Shown: piece after piece, positions 16,348-23,905 of the stretch
Numbering within the stretch: the stretch's first letter is position 1
Layout of the letters: the number at the start of each line of letters is the position of its first letter
Assembly: GCA_036675035.1 (NCBI GenBank)
Contig: JAKFFO010000226.1
Location: forward strand, 1-32,608
DNA length: 32,608 nt
Direction: 5' to 3'
From: MESE01 sp036675035
GTDB taxonomy: Bacteria > Pseudomonadota > Gammaproteobacteria > Burkholderiales > Burkholderiaceae_D
Notes under the pieces: generated by a model
What the model was told of the DNA's origin: nothing
The model's database searches: none
What the model saw: only the letters and a program-made list of their open reading frames with translations
Translations under genes and position numbers: made by a program

Positions 16348-16647
16348 TTACGATTTGGCGAGTAAGGTGAAATGCTCGACTGTCGGCGGCATTGTGAAAT
16401 AGGATCCGACGATTTTCCGCCATTCGAGAAACGCGGCGGATTCGCGAAAATCGATGGTATGGTTTTCGAGAGTTTCCCAGAAAATCATCAGCACATATCG
16501 CTCGGGCGACTCGATGCCCTTATGTACCTGGTAGCCGCGAAATCCCTTTGCCCTGGAGATGACCTGCTCCACGCCACGAACAATCGCGGCATCAAATTCC
16601 GGTTGTCGACCTGTTTCGATACGAATATCTGCGAGTTCAAGAATCAT
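16348..16647 (-). CDS. Antibiotic biosynthesis monooxygenase (ABM) domain protein
   Basis: 99 residues, a single dimeric alpha/beta-barrel ABM domain: MILELADIRIETGRQPEFDAA as first strand and helix, GFRGYQVHKGIESPERYVLMIFWETLE as the central strands, and FRESAAFLEWRKIVGSYF with the C-terminal strand VEHFTLL. Such small proteins act as monooxygenases, heme-degrading enzymes or quinol oxidases (YgiN-like); the Asn/Trp residues that define heme-degrading IsdG are not evident. Ribosome site AAAGGAA lies just ahead of the ATG. Single gene; physiological role unknown. Confidence 0.8.
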   Translation of the reverse strand: MILELADIRIETGRQPEFDAAIVRGVEQVISRAKGFRGYQVHKGIESPERYVLMIFWETLENHTIDFRESAAFLEWRKIVGSYFTMPPTVEHFTLLAKS

Positions 16648-16968
16648 TTTTTTCCTTTCGATGCCATAGAAGCTGAGGGATAAAGATAACGCTTTTTTTT
16701 ATCCTTTTTATGTACTCGCCGATATTGGATACCGCCGTCCAAACAAACGTCGTTGAGCGTTGCCACGCAAGTAAATGCCGGGAAAGTAGTAGATTGTTGC
16801 GTCCGCGGTCGAAATATTGAAACGTTGCCTTTGCTTTAACAAAACAGTTCTTTATGCTCCTGTATTTGTAAAATATTGTCACACAGCAATTTGCTTTGCA
16901 TCTTTATGGGCATTCCTTGGTAGATTAATAGCAAAAATTAAATAACGCAGTAATTTGGTATTCAGCCT
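16648..16968. other. About 320 bp divergent intergenic region
   Basis: AT-rich DNA between the ABM gene and the response regulator. An imperfect arrangement GGATAAA (16678-16684) / TTTATCC (16698-16704) forms a 7-bp inverted repeat near the ABM start. A weak promoter for the response regulator may be TTGGTA (16917-16922), 16 bp, TAAATA (16939-16944). No coding frame is supported. Confidence 0.4.
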
Positions 16969-17661
16969 ATGAGAATTGCAGTGCTCGATGACGACCGGAG
17001 TCAGTCCGACTTGGTATGCCAGGTTCTGACGTCTGCCGGGCATGCGTGCCACGCTTTCGATAGCGGCAAGGAAATGCTCAATCAATTGCGCAGGGATAGC
17101 TACGACATGCTGATCATCCATTGGCAGGTACCTAATCTCGGCGGCGCCGAAGTTATCGGATGGGCCAGAGAGCGGTTGCCGGCAAATCTGCCCGTGCTAT
17201 TCATGACCAGCCAGTCCAGCGAAGACGATATCGTTGCCGGGCTGGCAGCCGGCGCCGACGATTACATGATCAAGCCAATCCGGCGAGGAGAATTGGTGGC
17301 GCGCGTACAGGCACTGTTACGTCGCGCCTATCCAACGCAGAATGCGGTCGAACAAATACAGTTCGGTGATTACATTTTCGAGGCGCGTACCGGCCGCCTG
17401 ACAATGAGCGGTAAAGCGGTTGAACTCACACAGAAGGAATTTGACCTGGCATTGCTGTTTTTCCGTAATATCGGCCGACCGCTTTCACGCGCGTACATCC
17501 TTGAAGCAGTATGGGCACGCAATGTCGAAATACCATCGCGCACCATGGACACGCATGTGTCGCGCGTGCGCAGCAAATTGCAGTTGCGGCCCGAGCACGG
17601 ATTTAAGCTGGCACCGGTGTATAGCTATGGCTACCGGTTGGAGCAAATCTCGGTGCGTTAA
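16969..17661 (+). CDS. OmpR/PhoB-type response regulator with altered phospho-acceptor site
   Basis: 230 residues: receiver domain (1-115) and winged-helix DNA-binding domain (about 128-226, with LTQKEFDLALLFFRNIGRPLSRAYILEAVW and RTMDTHVSRVRSKL). The receiver keeps the acidic pocket (VLDDD, Asp7-9), Thr80 in LFMTSQ and Lys102-Pro103 in MIKPI, but the phosphorylated Asp expected in the ...ILDWQVPD... segment is His51 (IIHWQVPN). The codon CAT at 17119-17121 differs from an Asp codon GAT by one base. No histidine kinase is adjacent. It may act without phosphorylation, or the change may be a recent mutation. No strong ribosome site is seen before the ATG. Confidence 0.88.
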   Translation: MRIAVLDDDRSQSDLVCQVLTSAGHACHAFDSGKEMLNQLRRDSYDMLIIHWQVPNLGGAEVIGWARERLPANLPVLFMTSQSSEDDIVAGLAAGADDYMIKPIRRGELVARVQALLRRAYPTQNAVEQIQFGDYIFEARTGRLTMSGKAVELTQKEFDLALLFFRNIGRPLSRAYILEAVWARNVEIPSRTMDTHVSRVRSKLQLRPEHGFKLAPVYSYGYRLEQISVR

Positions 17662-17669
17662 GCCTGCAC

Positions 17670-17698
17670 CAGCGTTAAATCTCCGCTGATCGATTTTT
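17670..17698 (+). terminator. Possible terminator after the response regulator
   Basis: CAGCG (17670-17674) pairs with CGCTG (17684-17688) around a 9-nt loop, and TTTTT follows at 17694-17698. The stem is short, so termination would be partial at best. Confidence 0.35.
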
Positions 17699-17770
17699 CC
17701 GGTACACGTTGTCGAAGCCGTGCAATAGGTTCGCCTCTTTTGACGTCCCTTATTCTGCATAGCAACACGC

Positions 17771-17776
17771 TATAAT
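17771..17776 (+). promoter_or_regulatory. Predicted -10 box of the hemA operon
   Basis: A perfect TATAAT 42 nt upstream of the hemA ATG. A TTGACG at 17740-17745 is 25 bp away, too far for a normal pair, and TTATTC-like sequence at the right distance is poor, so only the -10 is offered. Confidence 0.5.
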
Positions 17777-17812
17777 AGACGGCGTTCTTCATTCGGAAAA
17801 TTCGTGCCCGAA

Positions 17813-19102
17813 ATGCAACTCCTCGCTGTTGGCATTAACCACACCACCGCACCTGTATCACTTCGTGAGAAGGTGGCTTTTCCTTCCGACCAGCTGGGTC
17901 AGGCGGTGGCAGCGGCGCGAGCATGGTTCGGGCGGTCCTCCATTGTCGGCAATACCGACGAGGCTGCAATTCTGTCCACCTGCAATCGCACAGAACTGTA
18001 TGCTGCGAGCCACGCCCAAACCGGGGTTGACGCAGCAATCGATTCGACCGCACGGTTCCTCGCTGATTATCATAAATTGCCTTACGCCGAACTGCGCCCT
18101 TATCTGTACGCTCTTCCCCAAGATGGCGCCGTTCGCCACGCCTTTCGCGTCGCATCCGGACTGGATTCAATGGTGCTGGGCGAACCGCAAATCCTCGGAC
18201 AGATGAAAGATGCGGTGCGCCAGGCCGATGCGGCCGGCGGACTCGGCACGTATTTGCATCAGATGTTCCAGCGCACCTTCGCGGTTGCCAAAGAGGTTCG
18301 CAGCACGACGGAAATCGGCGCCCACAGCGTGTCGATGGCGGCAGCAGCAGTTCGCCTGTCGCAACGGATTTTCGATACCATTTCGGAACAGCATGTGCTG
18401 TTCATCGGCGCCGGCGAAATGATCGAATTGTGTGCGACCCATTTCGCAGCTCAGAGCCCGCAGACGCTGACCATCGCCAACCGCACTCTGGAGCGCGGAG
18501 AAATTCTTGCGCACCGATTCAATGGCCGCGCCCTTCGACTCGCCGATTTGCCCGACCAACTGTCAAAATTCGACATCGTGGTGTCGAGCACCGCATCGTC
18601 GTTGCCGATCATCGGCCTGGGCCTGGTCGAACGCGCAATCAAGGCGCGGCGCCATAAACCGATGTTCATGGTCGATCTGGCAGTACCGCGCGATATCGAA
18701 CCGGAAGTCGGTCGGCTGAACGACGTCTTCCTGTACACGGTCGACGATCTGGGTTCGGCGGTGCAGTCGGGCCTGGAAAACCGCCAGGCGGCGGTAGCAC
18801 AAGCCGAAGCCATTATCGAAACGCGCGTGCAATCTTTCATGCACTGGATAGATGCCCGCGCCGTTGTTCCGTTGATTCAGGATTTGCAGGAAACCGGCGA
18901 GACCATGCGCATCGCTGAACTTGAGCGCGCGCGCAAACTGCTGGCGAGGGGCGAAAACATCGATACCGTGCTTGAGATGCTGTCGAAAGGATTGACCGCA
19001 AAATTCCTGCATGGTCCCCAACAAGCCCTTAATAATGCGCAGGGCGACGAACGCGCCCGTCTTGCCGCGTTGCTGCCGCAGTTGTTCCGCACCAAACGCT
19101 AG
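17813..19102 (+). CDS. hemA: Glutamyl-tRNA reductase
   Basis: 429 residues from MQLLAVGINHTTAPVSLREK. It reduces Glu-tRNA to glutamate-1-semialdehyde, the first step of the C5 route to heme. The nucleophile is Cys57 in ILSTCNRTELY; the substrate segment GLDSMVLGEPQILGQMKDA and EIGAHSVSMAAAAV follow, then the NADPH site FIGAGEMIELCATHF and the long dimerisation helix in the C-terminal third. The frame also opens at a GTG (17804), with CGGAAAA 3 nt before it; family alignment favours the ATG. It is the first gene of hemA-prfA-dsbB-prmC. The N-terminus is where feedback-controlled proteolysis acts in enterobacteria; that is not testable here. Confidence 0.97.
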   Translation: MQLLAVGINHTTAPVSLREKVAFPSDQLGQAVAAARAWFGRSSIVGNTDEAAILSTCNRTELYAASHAQTGVDAAIDSTARFLADYHKLPYAELRPYLYALPQDGAVRHAFRVASGLDSMVLGEPQILGQMKDAVRQADAAGGLGTYLHQMFQRTFAVAKEVRSTTEIGAHSVSMAAAAVRLSQRIFDTISEQHVLFIGAGEMIELCATHFAAQSPQTLTIANRTLERGEILAHRFNGRALRLADLPDQLSKFDIVVSSTASSLPIIGLGLVERAIKARRHKPMFMVDLAVPRDIEPEVGRLNDVFLYTVDDLGSAVQSGLENRQAAVAQAEAIIETRVQSFMHWIDARAVVPLIQDLQETGETMRIAELERARKLLARGENIDTVLEMLSKGLTAKFLHGPQQALNNAQGDERARLAALLPQLFRTKR

Positions 19103-19223
19103 CTGATTCCCTGGCAAATCCCACGAGTGGAAGCCTTCAGCCTCCATCAATGCAGCACCGGACTCTTTCTGCATGGCGGCGTGGCGCTGTAACCCACAAT
19201 GAATTCGAGATCGAAGAAATACG

Positions 19224-20306
19224 ATGAAGCCATCAATGCTCGCCAAGCTCGACCAGCTCGCCAATCGGCTGGAAGAACTGAACAACCTGCTCATGCAGGA
19301 AGACGCAACATCCGACATGGACAACTACCGCAAGCTGAGTCGGGAACATGCCGAGCTGGGTCCGCTGGTCGCACTTTATTCTGCCTACACCAGTGCTGAC
19401 AACGATATAAAAGCTGCGCAAGAGATGCTGTCGGATGCGGACATGAAGGATTTCGCGCAGGAAGAAATTGCCGCCGCAAGGGTGCGCATGGAGCAACTGG
19501 AAGTTGACCTGCAAAAAATGCTGCTGCCGAAAGATCCGAACGACGAGCGCAATATTTTCCTTGAAGTGCGCGCCGGCACCGGAGGTGATGAAGCGGCATT
19601 GTTCGCCGGTGATTTGCTGCGCATGTACACGCGCTTTGCCGAACGCAATCGCTGGCAAGTCGAAATGATTTCCGAGTCGCCGTCCGAAGTCGGTGGATAC
19701 AAGGAGGTCATCGTTCGCATCATCGGCTTTGGCGCCTATTCGAAACTCAAGTTTGAATCGGGCGGGCACCGGGTCCAGCGCGTACCGACCACCGAAACAC
19801 AGGGCCGCATTCACACCTCTGCATGCACGGTGGCGATCATGCCCGAAGCCGACGAAGTCGGCGATGTCGACATCAATCCGGCCGATCTGCGCATCGATAC
19901 CTATCGCGCCTCCGGCGCCGGTGGCCAGCACATCAACAAGACCGACTCGGCGGTACGCATCACGCACCTGCCAACTGGCATCGTGGTCGAATGCCAGGAC
20001 GATCGCAGCCAGCACAAGAACAAGGCCTCGGCGCTAAAGGTTTTGGCTGCCCGCATCAAGGATATGCAACTGCGCGAACAGCAATCGAAAGAGGCGGCGA
20101 CCCGCAAATCGCTGATCGGTTCGGGCGATCGCAGCGAGCGGATCCGGACTTATAATTTCCCGCAAGGCCGCATGACTGATCATCGAATCAATTTGACACT
20201 GTACAAGCTCGATTTCATCATGGACGGCGATCTTGGAGAGCTGACCAATGCGCTGGTGGCCGAGCATCAGGCCGAACTGCTGGCGGCGTTGGGAGAAGAA
20301 GGTTGA
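19224..20306 (+). CDS. prfA: Peptide chain release factor 1
   Basis: 360 residues, the standard RF1 length. It reads UAA/UAG stop codons and triggers peptide release. The GGQ catalytic motif is at 233-235 in SGAGGQHINKTDSAV, and the tripeptide anticodon is PTT at 188-190 (HRVQRVPTTETQGR), a variant of the PxT that marks RF1 rather than RF2 (SPF). The start MKPSMLAKLD aligns with E. coli RF1 (MKPSIVAKLE); GAAGAAA is the ribosome site. The methylase PrmC, which modifies the GGQ Gln, is encoded two genes downstream. Confidence 0.98.
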   Translation: MKPSMLAKLDQLANRLEELNNLLMQEDATSDMDNYRKLSREHAELGPLVALYSAYTSADNDIKAAQEMLSDADMKDFAQEEIAAARVRMEQLEVDLQKMLLPKDPNDERNIFLEVRAGTGGDEAALFAGDLLRMYTRFAERNRWQVEMISESPSEVGGYKEVIVRIIGFGAYSKLKFESGGHRVQRVPTTETQGRIHTSACTVAIMPEADEVGDVDINPADLRIDTYRASGAGGQHINKTDSAVRITHLPTGIVVECQDDRSQHKNKASALKVLAARIKDMQLREQQSKEAATRKSLIGSGDRSERIRTYNFPQGRMTDHRINLTLYKLDFIMDGDLGELTNALVAEHQAELLAALGEEG

Positions 20307-20408
20307 CCTGTACCAGCCCGTAGCTTGATCCGGGTTTATCTCGATGCAACAATTCCGAATCGCATTCATCCTATCAATCAAAACATCCGCTGTATCTGAA
20401 AAATCGAC

Positions 20409-20885
20409 ATGAAAAATTCAAAATCCATTCTGCTTATCGTCGCACTTACCTCAATCGCCTTGCTTGGATTTGCACTGTATCTGCAGCACGTCGAAAGAAT
20501 GCAACCTTGCCCGATGTGCATTATCCAACGCTATGCGTTCGCAGCAGTTGCGTTGATCTGCATCGTGTTTGCACTGCTGCCACGCGGCATGGCCAAAGCG
20601 GGTGCGGGTCTCGGCGCTCTTGCTGCAGTAGCCGGTGCGGGTGCGGCAGGCTGGCATTTGTGGATCAAGGCGAATCCATCGATCTCGTGCGGCATCGATC
20701 CGCTCGAAACCTCGCTCAATACGATACCGACAGCAAAACTGTTACCTTTTCTGTTCCAGGCGGATGGCCTTTGTACGACGCCATACCCACCGATTCTCGG
20801 CCTGTCGATACCGCAATGGTCGCTGACATGGTTTGTTATCTTCGCAATTGTGCTGGCGTGGACGGCATTCCGACGGAGTCGATAA
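20409..20885 (+). CDS. dsbB: Disulfide bond formation protein B
   Basis: 158-residue inner-membrane protein with four hydrophobic segments (about 7-25, 42-58, 64-82, 136-152). Cys34-Pro-Met-Cys37 is the quinone-linked pair and Cys94/Cys122 lie in the second periplasmic loop (SCGIDPLE and DGLCTT), as in DsbB. It reoxidises DsbA and passes electrons to ubiquinone. It lies between prfA and prmC; its stop TAA is followed immediately by the GTG start of prmC, and GGAG in its last codons is the prmC ribosome site, so the two are coupled. Confidence 0.95.
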   Translation: MKNSKSILLIVALTSIALLGFALYLQHVERMQPCPMCIIQRYAFAAVALICIVFALLPRGMAKAGAGLGALAAVAGAGAAGWHLWIKANPSISCGIDPLETSLNTIPTAKLLPFLFQADGLCTTPYPPILGLSIPQWSLTWFVIFAIVLAWTAFRRSR

Positions 20886-21731
20886 GTGGCGTCAAAGCAG
20901 TCAGATCGATCGACTCTGGTTGCCGGCGGCACGCCAATCAGCGTCGTCCTGAGAAGCTCTCCGTTAGGCCCGCTGGAAACCCGTATCCTGGTTGGCGCGA
21001 CACTTAATCTATCACGCGTTCAACTGATCACTCAATCAGAACGCATCCTCACTGCGGACGAGGCGCAACAATTGTCCGCGCTGTTCGAGCGCCGCATCGG
21101 CGGCGAGCCGATTGCGTATATCGTCGGGGAGCGGGAATTTTACGGTCTGCCCTTTGTTGTAATGCCGGGCGTGCTGATTCCCCGCCCTGAAACCGAACTG
21201 CTGGTTGAACTTGCCGCCGAACGGCTGCCGAAACATGGCCATATTCTCGACATGGGGACCGGCTCCGGTGTCATCGCGGTAGCGATCGCGCACATCCGGC
21301 CTGATGTCACTGTTACGGCTCTCGATATCAGTCACGCCGCACTGGATGTTGCCAAATGCAATGCATTGCGGCACGGCGTATCGGTCAATTTTGTGGAAAG
21401 CAATTGGTACAGCGCGTTAACCGATCAGCATTTTGACGTGATCGTTGCCAATCCACCGTACATAGCGGAAGGTGATGTCCACCTGTCGACCGGCGATTTG
21501 CGCTTCGAACCGGTTGATGCATTGACCGACCATGCCGATGGATTGACGGCGCTTCGCGCGATTGCCAGCGGCGCGGCACGCCACCTTGTATCCGGCGGCT
21601 GGCTATTGATGGAGCATGGTTACGATCAATCAGTCGAGGTTCGAAGAATGCTCAACGCACAGGGATTCTGTGATGTAAAAAGCTGGCAAGACTTGGCAGG
21701 CATTGAGCGTGCAACCGGCGGCAAAAGATAA
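20886..21731 (+). CDS. prmC: Peptide chain release factor N5-glutamine methyltransferase
   Basis: 281 residues starting at GTG directly after the dsbB stop, with GGAG 7 nt upstream. SAM site ILDMGTGSGVIAVAIA (GTGSG 124-128), acidic loop TALDIS and the glutamine-methylase motif NPPY (189-192). The N-terminal helical domain carries GGEPIAYIVGEREFYGLPFVV and IPRPETELLVE, the segments that recognise release factors. It methylates the GGQ Gln of RF1 and RF2. It is the last gene of the hemA block and converges on the degenerate methyltransferase gene, 18 bp apart. Confidence 0.97.
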   Translation: MASKQSDRSTLVAGGTPISVVLRSSPLGPLETRILVGATLNLSRVQLITQSERILTADEAQQLSALFERRIGGEPIAYIVGEREFYGLPFVVMPGVLIPRPETELLVELAAERLPKHGHILDMGTGSGVIAVAIAHIRPDVTVTALDISHAALDVAKCNALRHGVSVNFVESNWYSALTDQHFDVIVANPPYIAEGDVHLSTGDLRFEPVDALTDHADGLTALRAIASGAARHLVSGGWLLMEHGYDQSVEVRRMLNAQGFCDVKSWQDLAGIERATGGKR

Positions 21732-21749
21732 GGGTATCGGATATGGCGA

Positions 21750-23285
21750 TCAGGCCGGCATCCTCACGAAACATACCGGTCTTTTAAGGTCCGCTCCCGC
21801 ATTTTTCATCTTCAAGATCTCAAGTAGGTCATTCGGAATCACCAGCACTTCAAGTCGGCTGTCGTGCAATGACGCAAGAGTTACATCGAACGATGATTCG
21901 AATTTCCACCCCAGCACCACCACCTTGTCCCAACCACCCATCAAGGTATTGCATTGAAAGATCGCATTCCGTAAAGTCGGCAACCCTGTCAGCTGGTCGG
22001 GTGAGTCGACTAGTACCAGAGTCTTTTTCCCGACATTGAGCATTTGACCCAGATTCCGATTCGGATCGTCTTCCGATGGCAACGGCACTGCACCATAGAG
22101 CAACAATACCGTTTGCATCAAATCACCCGTACGAGATGAGCCTCCGGCTAAATGTTTATCTGCGCTTTCCGAAGGATTGGCAATTGCCTGATATAAAAAC
22201 GGCTTAACCCCTCGCTCAATCAATTGCCTGCGAATATTTGAGCAGACGGATTTATTCATACCGGCAGTAATCCAACGACGTCCGAGGCGTTCGGCAAGAG
22301 CAACGGTATTTTCGGGATCGCCGGAAAAATCGGCAACGACGGATTCGGACTGAGTTGACCTCAGAATGACAGCTTCGAGCGAAAACACCGACTCCTCGAC
22401 GAAATCATGAATGCCGCCGACATCTTGCAAAAGAACGCCTCCCTTTGTCGCTAAATTTTCTTCACTGAAGCTTCGGCACAGCGGCCCGGCATACAATTTT
22501 CCACCGGATTTTTTTTGCCGAAACGAAGCTGCACGTTCTTGCGAGCGGACATCAAACTTAACGGCTTTTTCATCCAGTTGCTGACAAATACCCTGCCCGA
22601 TCCGAGATGCATCGCCGTTTCCAAACAAAAATGCGGCGCCAGGCGACCTCCCGAGCTTCACAGGTTCGGCTATTGACTCATCGAAGGGGAACTCAATTAA
22701 TCGGCGATCGCCGGAATTCTCGTATCTGAATACGTCATTGATTACCAACTTGACATATTGCTTGGCAAGCGGCGAAACACGCATGAAAACCAGGCCGTGA
22801 TTACTTAACAGCGGTCGCATCAAAAACAGCCTGGGCACGAGCATTGACAGATATGCCGCGATGCAGGCCGTGCTTTGATCTGGATGACGTACGGCGTTGG
22901 TATGAGTGCCGCTCTGAAAAGGAAACGGCATATCAACGTAAATCAGGTCGATCCTTCCATCCGGTGACGGCATGACCGCCTGTTCGATGATCAATGCCGA
23001 CATCACCTGCAGGTCGCCGCCTTGAATCAGTCGATTCGGCTGCACATCGATTCCCTCATTGATACGTCTGCGCCGGCTTTCTTCGCGTATCCAACTCAAG
23101 ATCGGCTCATCTTTTGCCGGAAGCACCCACTCGCGGGTCTCGAGCGCAGCAGGAGGGCGAGCTGTCAGGATTCGCTCACTCTCTTGGCGCCCGCTGGCGA
23201 TAATAAAAGGAAGTTGCTGGAGCAATTCGTTTGGCATGGCGTTGGCACTGGCGTGAATGCACCGCTTTCTTTCTATTGGAGTCAT
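21750..23285 (-). CDS. Degenerate DNA-methyltransferase homologue (type III/beta-class-like), probably inactive
   Basis: 511 residues with an intact frame. The layout follows type III-like N6-adenine methyltransferases: RLIQGGDLQVMSALI (85-99), GRIDLIYVDMPF (110-121), SMLVPRLFLMRPLLSNHGLVFMRV (147-170), YVKLVINDVF (177-186), a variable region, VVADFSGDPENTVALAERLGRRW (316-338), and a C-terminal stretch KVVVLGWKFES ... LEVLVIPNDLLEIL (454-491). Motif IV, normally DPPY/F, is DMPF; motif I, normally DFFxGSGTT, is DFSGDPENT; motif X, normally YPTQKPxxLL, is unrecognisable (EESVFSLEAVIL). SAM binding and catalysis are therefore unlikely. No ribosome site precedes the ATG; Met17 (23237) is an alternative start. 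Divergent from an XRE regulator; no restriction subunit nearby. Confidence 0.72.
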   Translation of the reverse strand: MTPIERKRCIHASANAMPNELLQQLPFIIASGRQESERILTARPPAALETREWVLPAKDEPILSWIREESRRRRINEGIDVQPNRLIQGGDLQVMSALIIEQAVMPSPDGRIDLIYVDMPFPFQSGTHTNAVRHPDQSTACIAAYLSMLVPRLFLMRPLLSNHGLVFMRVSPLAKQYVKLVINDVFRYENSGDRRLIEFPFDESIAEPVKLGRSPGAAFLFGNGDASRIGQGICQQLDEKAVKFDVRSQERAASFRQKKSGGKLYAGPLCRSFSEENLATKGGVLLQDVGGIHDFVEESVFSLEAVILRSTQSESVVADFSGDPENTVALAERLGRRWITAGMNKSVCSNIRRQLIERGVKPFLYQAIANPSESADKHLAGGSSRTGDLMQTVLLLYGAVPLPSEDDPNRNLGQMLNVGKKTLVLVDSPDQLTGLPTLRNAIFQCNTLMGGWDKVVVLGWKFESSFDVTLASLHDSRLEVLVIPNDLLEILKMKNAGADLKRPVCFVRMPA

Positions 23286-23298
23286 CGATCAAAATCAG

Positions 23299-23328
23299 AT
23301 TAAACTTCAATATTGATTTATATGTCAA
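23299..23328 (-). promoter_or_regulatory. Predicted promoter of the degenerate methyltransferase gene
   Basis: Minus strand: perfect -35 TTGACA (23328-23323), 18-bp spacer, -10 TTTAAT (23304-23299). Transcription would begin only about 7 nt before the ATG at 23285, so the mRNA would be almost leaderless, or translation starts at the internal ATG (23237). The -35 box lies inside the inverted repeat at 23309-23332. Confidence 0.6.
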
Positions 23329-23332
23329 TATT
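23309..23332. promoter_or_regulatory. Inverted repeat, possible XRE operator
   Basis: AATATTGA (23309-23316) and its exact reverse complement TCAATATT (23325-23332), separated by 8 bp. The centres of the arms are 16 bp apart, about one and a half helix turns. It covers the -35 box of the leftward promoter and lies upstream of the XRE gene, so an XRE dimer could control both genes. Inferred from position and symmetry. Confidence 0.5.
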
Positions 23333-23352
23333 TTATGACAATTAAAGCATTC

Positions 23353-23380
23353 TTAACAGTGACGCCGAGGCTGATTATAC
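23353..23380 (+). promoter_or_regulatory. Possible promoter of the XRE gene
   Basis: -35 TTAACA (23353-23358), 16-bp spacer, -10 TTATAC (23375-23380), 22 nt before the start codon. A shifted reading gives TATACG with 17 bp. Moderate match to sigma70. Confidence 0.4.
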
Positions 23381-23402
23381 GAACCTCTCAAACAGGTGGT
23401 AT

Positions 23403-23795
23403 ATGGCACGGACCAAACGCAAGAATCCAGAATTAGCCGTACAAATTGGCACGGTTATCCGCAATCAGCGCAAAGCGGCCGGCATTACGCAGGCCATGCT
23501 CGCGGAAGCGATTGGACTGGAAAGTGAAACTGTCTCGCGTATCGAAAATGGAATCCGGCTGCCATCCATCGAAAAACTGGTTGAAATTGCAGATCTTTTT
23601 CAAGTTCCGGTTGCTGCGTTTTTCGAAACCGTGGTCACATCTAAAAAGCAACAGGAAACGCAACTGCTGGCCGAAAAAATTGGACTGGCGTTGGAGAAAT
23701 TGCCTGAATCCGGAAAAAGCTTCGTACTCGATGTGGCGCAGAACTACGCGCGTTATCACGTGACGCGCCCCAAGCCTGCGCGAAAGAAAGACTAA
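23403..23795 (+). CDS. XRE-family helix-turn-helix regulator
   Basis: 130 residues. The HTH_3 domain spans about 14-74: IGTVIRNQRKAAGITQAMLAEAIGLESETVSRIENGIRLPSIEKLVEIADLFQVP, with a recognition helix ESETVSRIENG. A C-terminal helical tail follows, ending in a basic RPKPARKKD. AGGTGG lies just upstream of the ATG. It is divergent from the degenerate methyltransferase, an arrangement like controller (C) genes of restriction-modification systems, although it is longer than typical C proteins (about 80-100 residues). tex follows 110 bp downstream on the same strand. Confidence 0.88.
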   Translation: MARTKRKNPELAVQIGTVIRNQRKAAGITQAMLAEAIGLESETVSRIENGIRLPSIEKLVEIADLFQVPVAAFFETVVTSKKQQETQLLAEKIGLALEKLPESGKSFVLDVAQNYARYHVTRPKPARKKD

Positions 23796-23905
23796 TCGAT
23801 CTGGTCCCAGGCCTTTCGGCGACAACTATTTCGCTCTGTCAAGACTGGCGCGTTCGCGTAAATTGCGTATCATCCATCGCTTGATTTCCCTGAATCCGAC
23901 TTTCC

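Noticed and set aside
16074..16370. 98-residue plus-strand ORF considered as a group II intron or transposase fragment
   Set aside because: No reverse-transcriptase or transposase motif can be read, and no boundary repeats are seen; kept only as an unexplained region.
19233..20015. 260-residue minus-strand ORF opposite prfA
   Set aside because: Mirror frame of a well-conserved release factor; long antisense frames are common in codon-biased genes.
21750..23795. Complete restriction-modification or toxin-antitoxin system
   Set aside because: No nuclease, helicase or toxin-like ORF lies next to the methyltransferase homologue, and its catalytic motifs are missing; only a regulator is adjacent.
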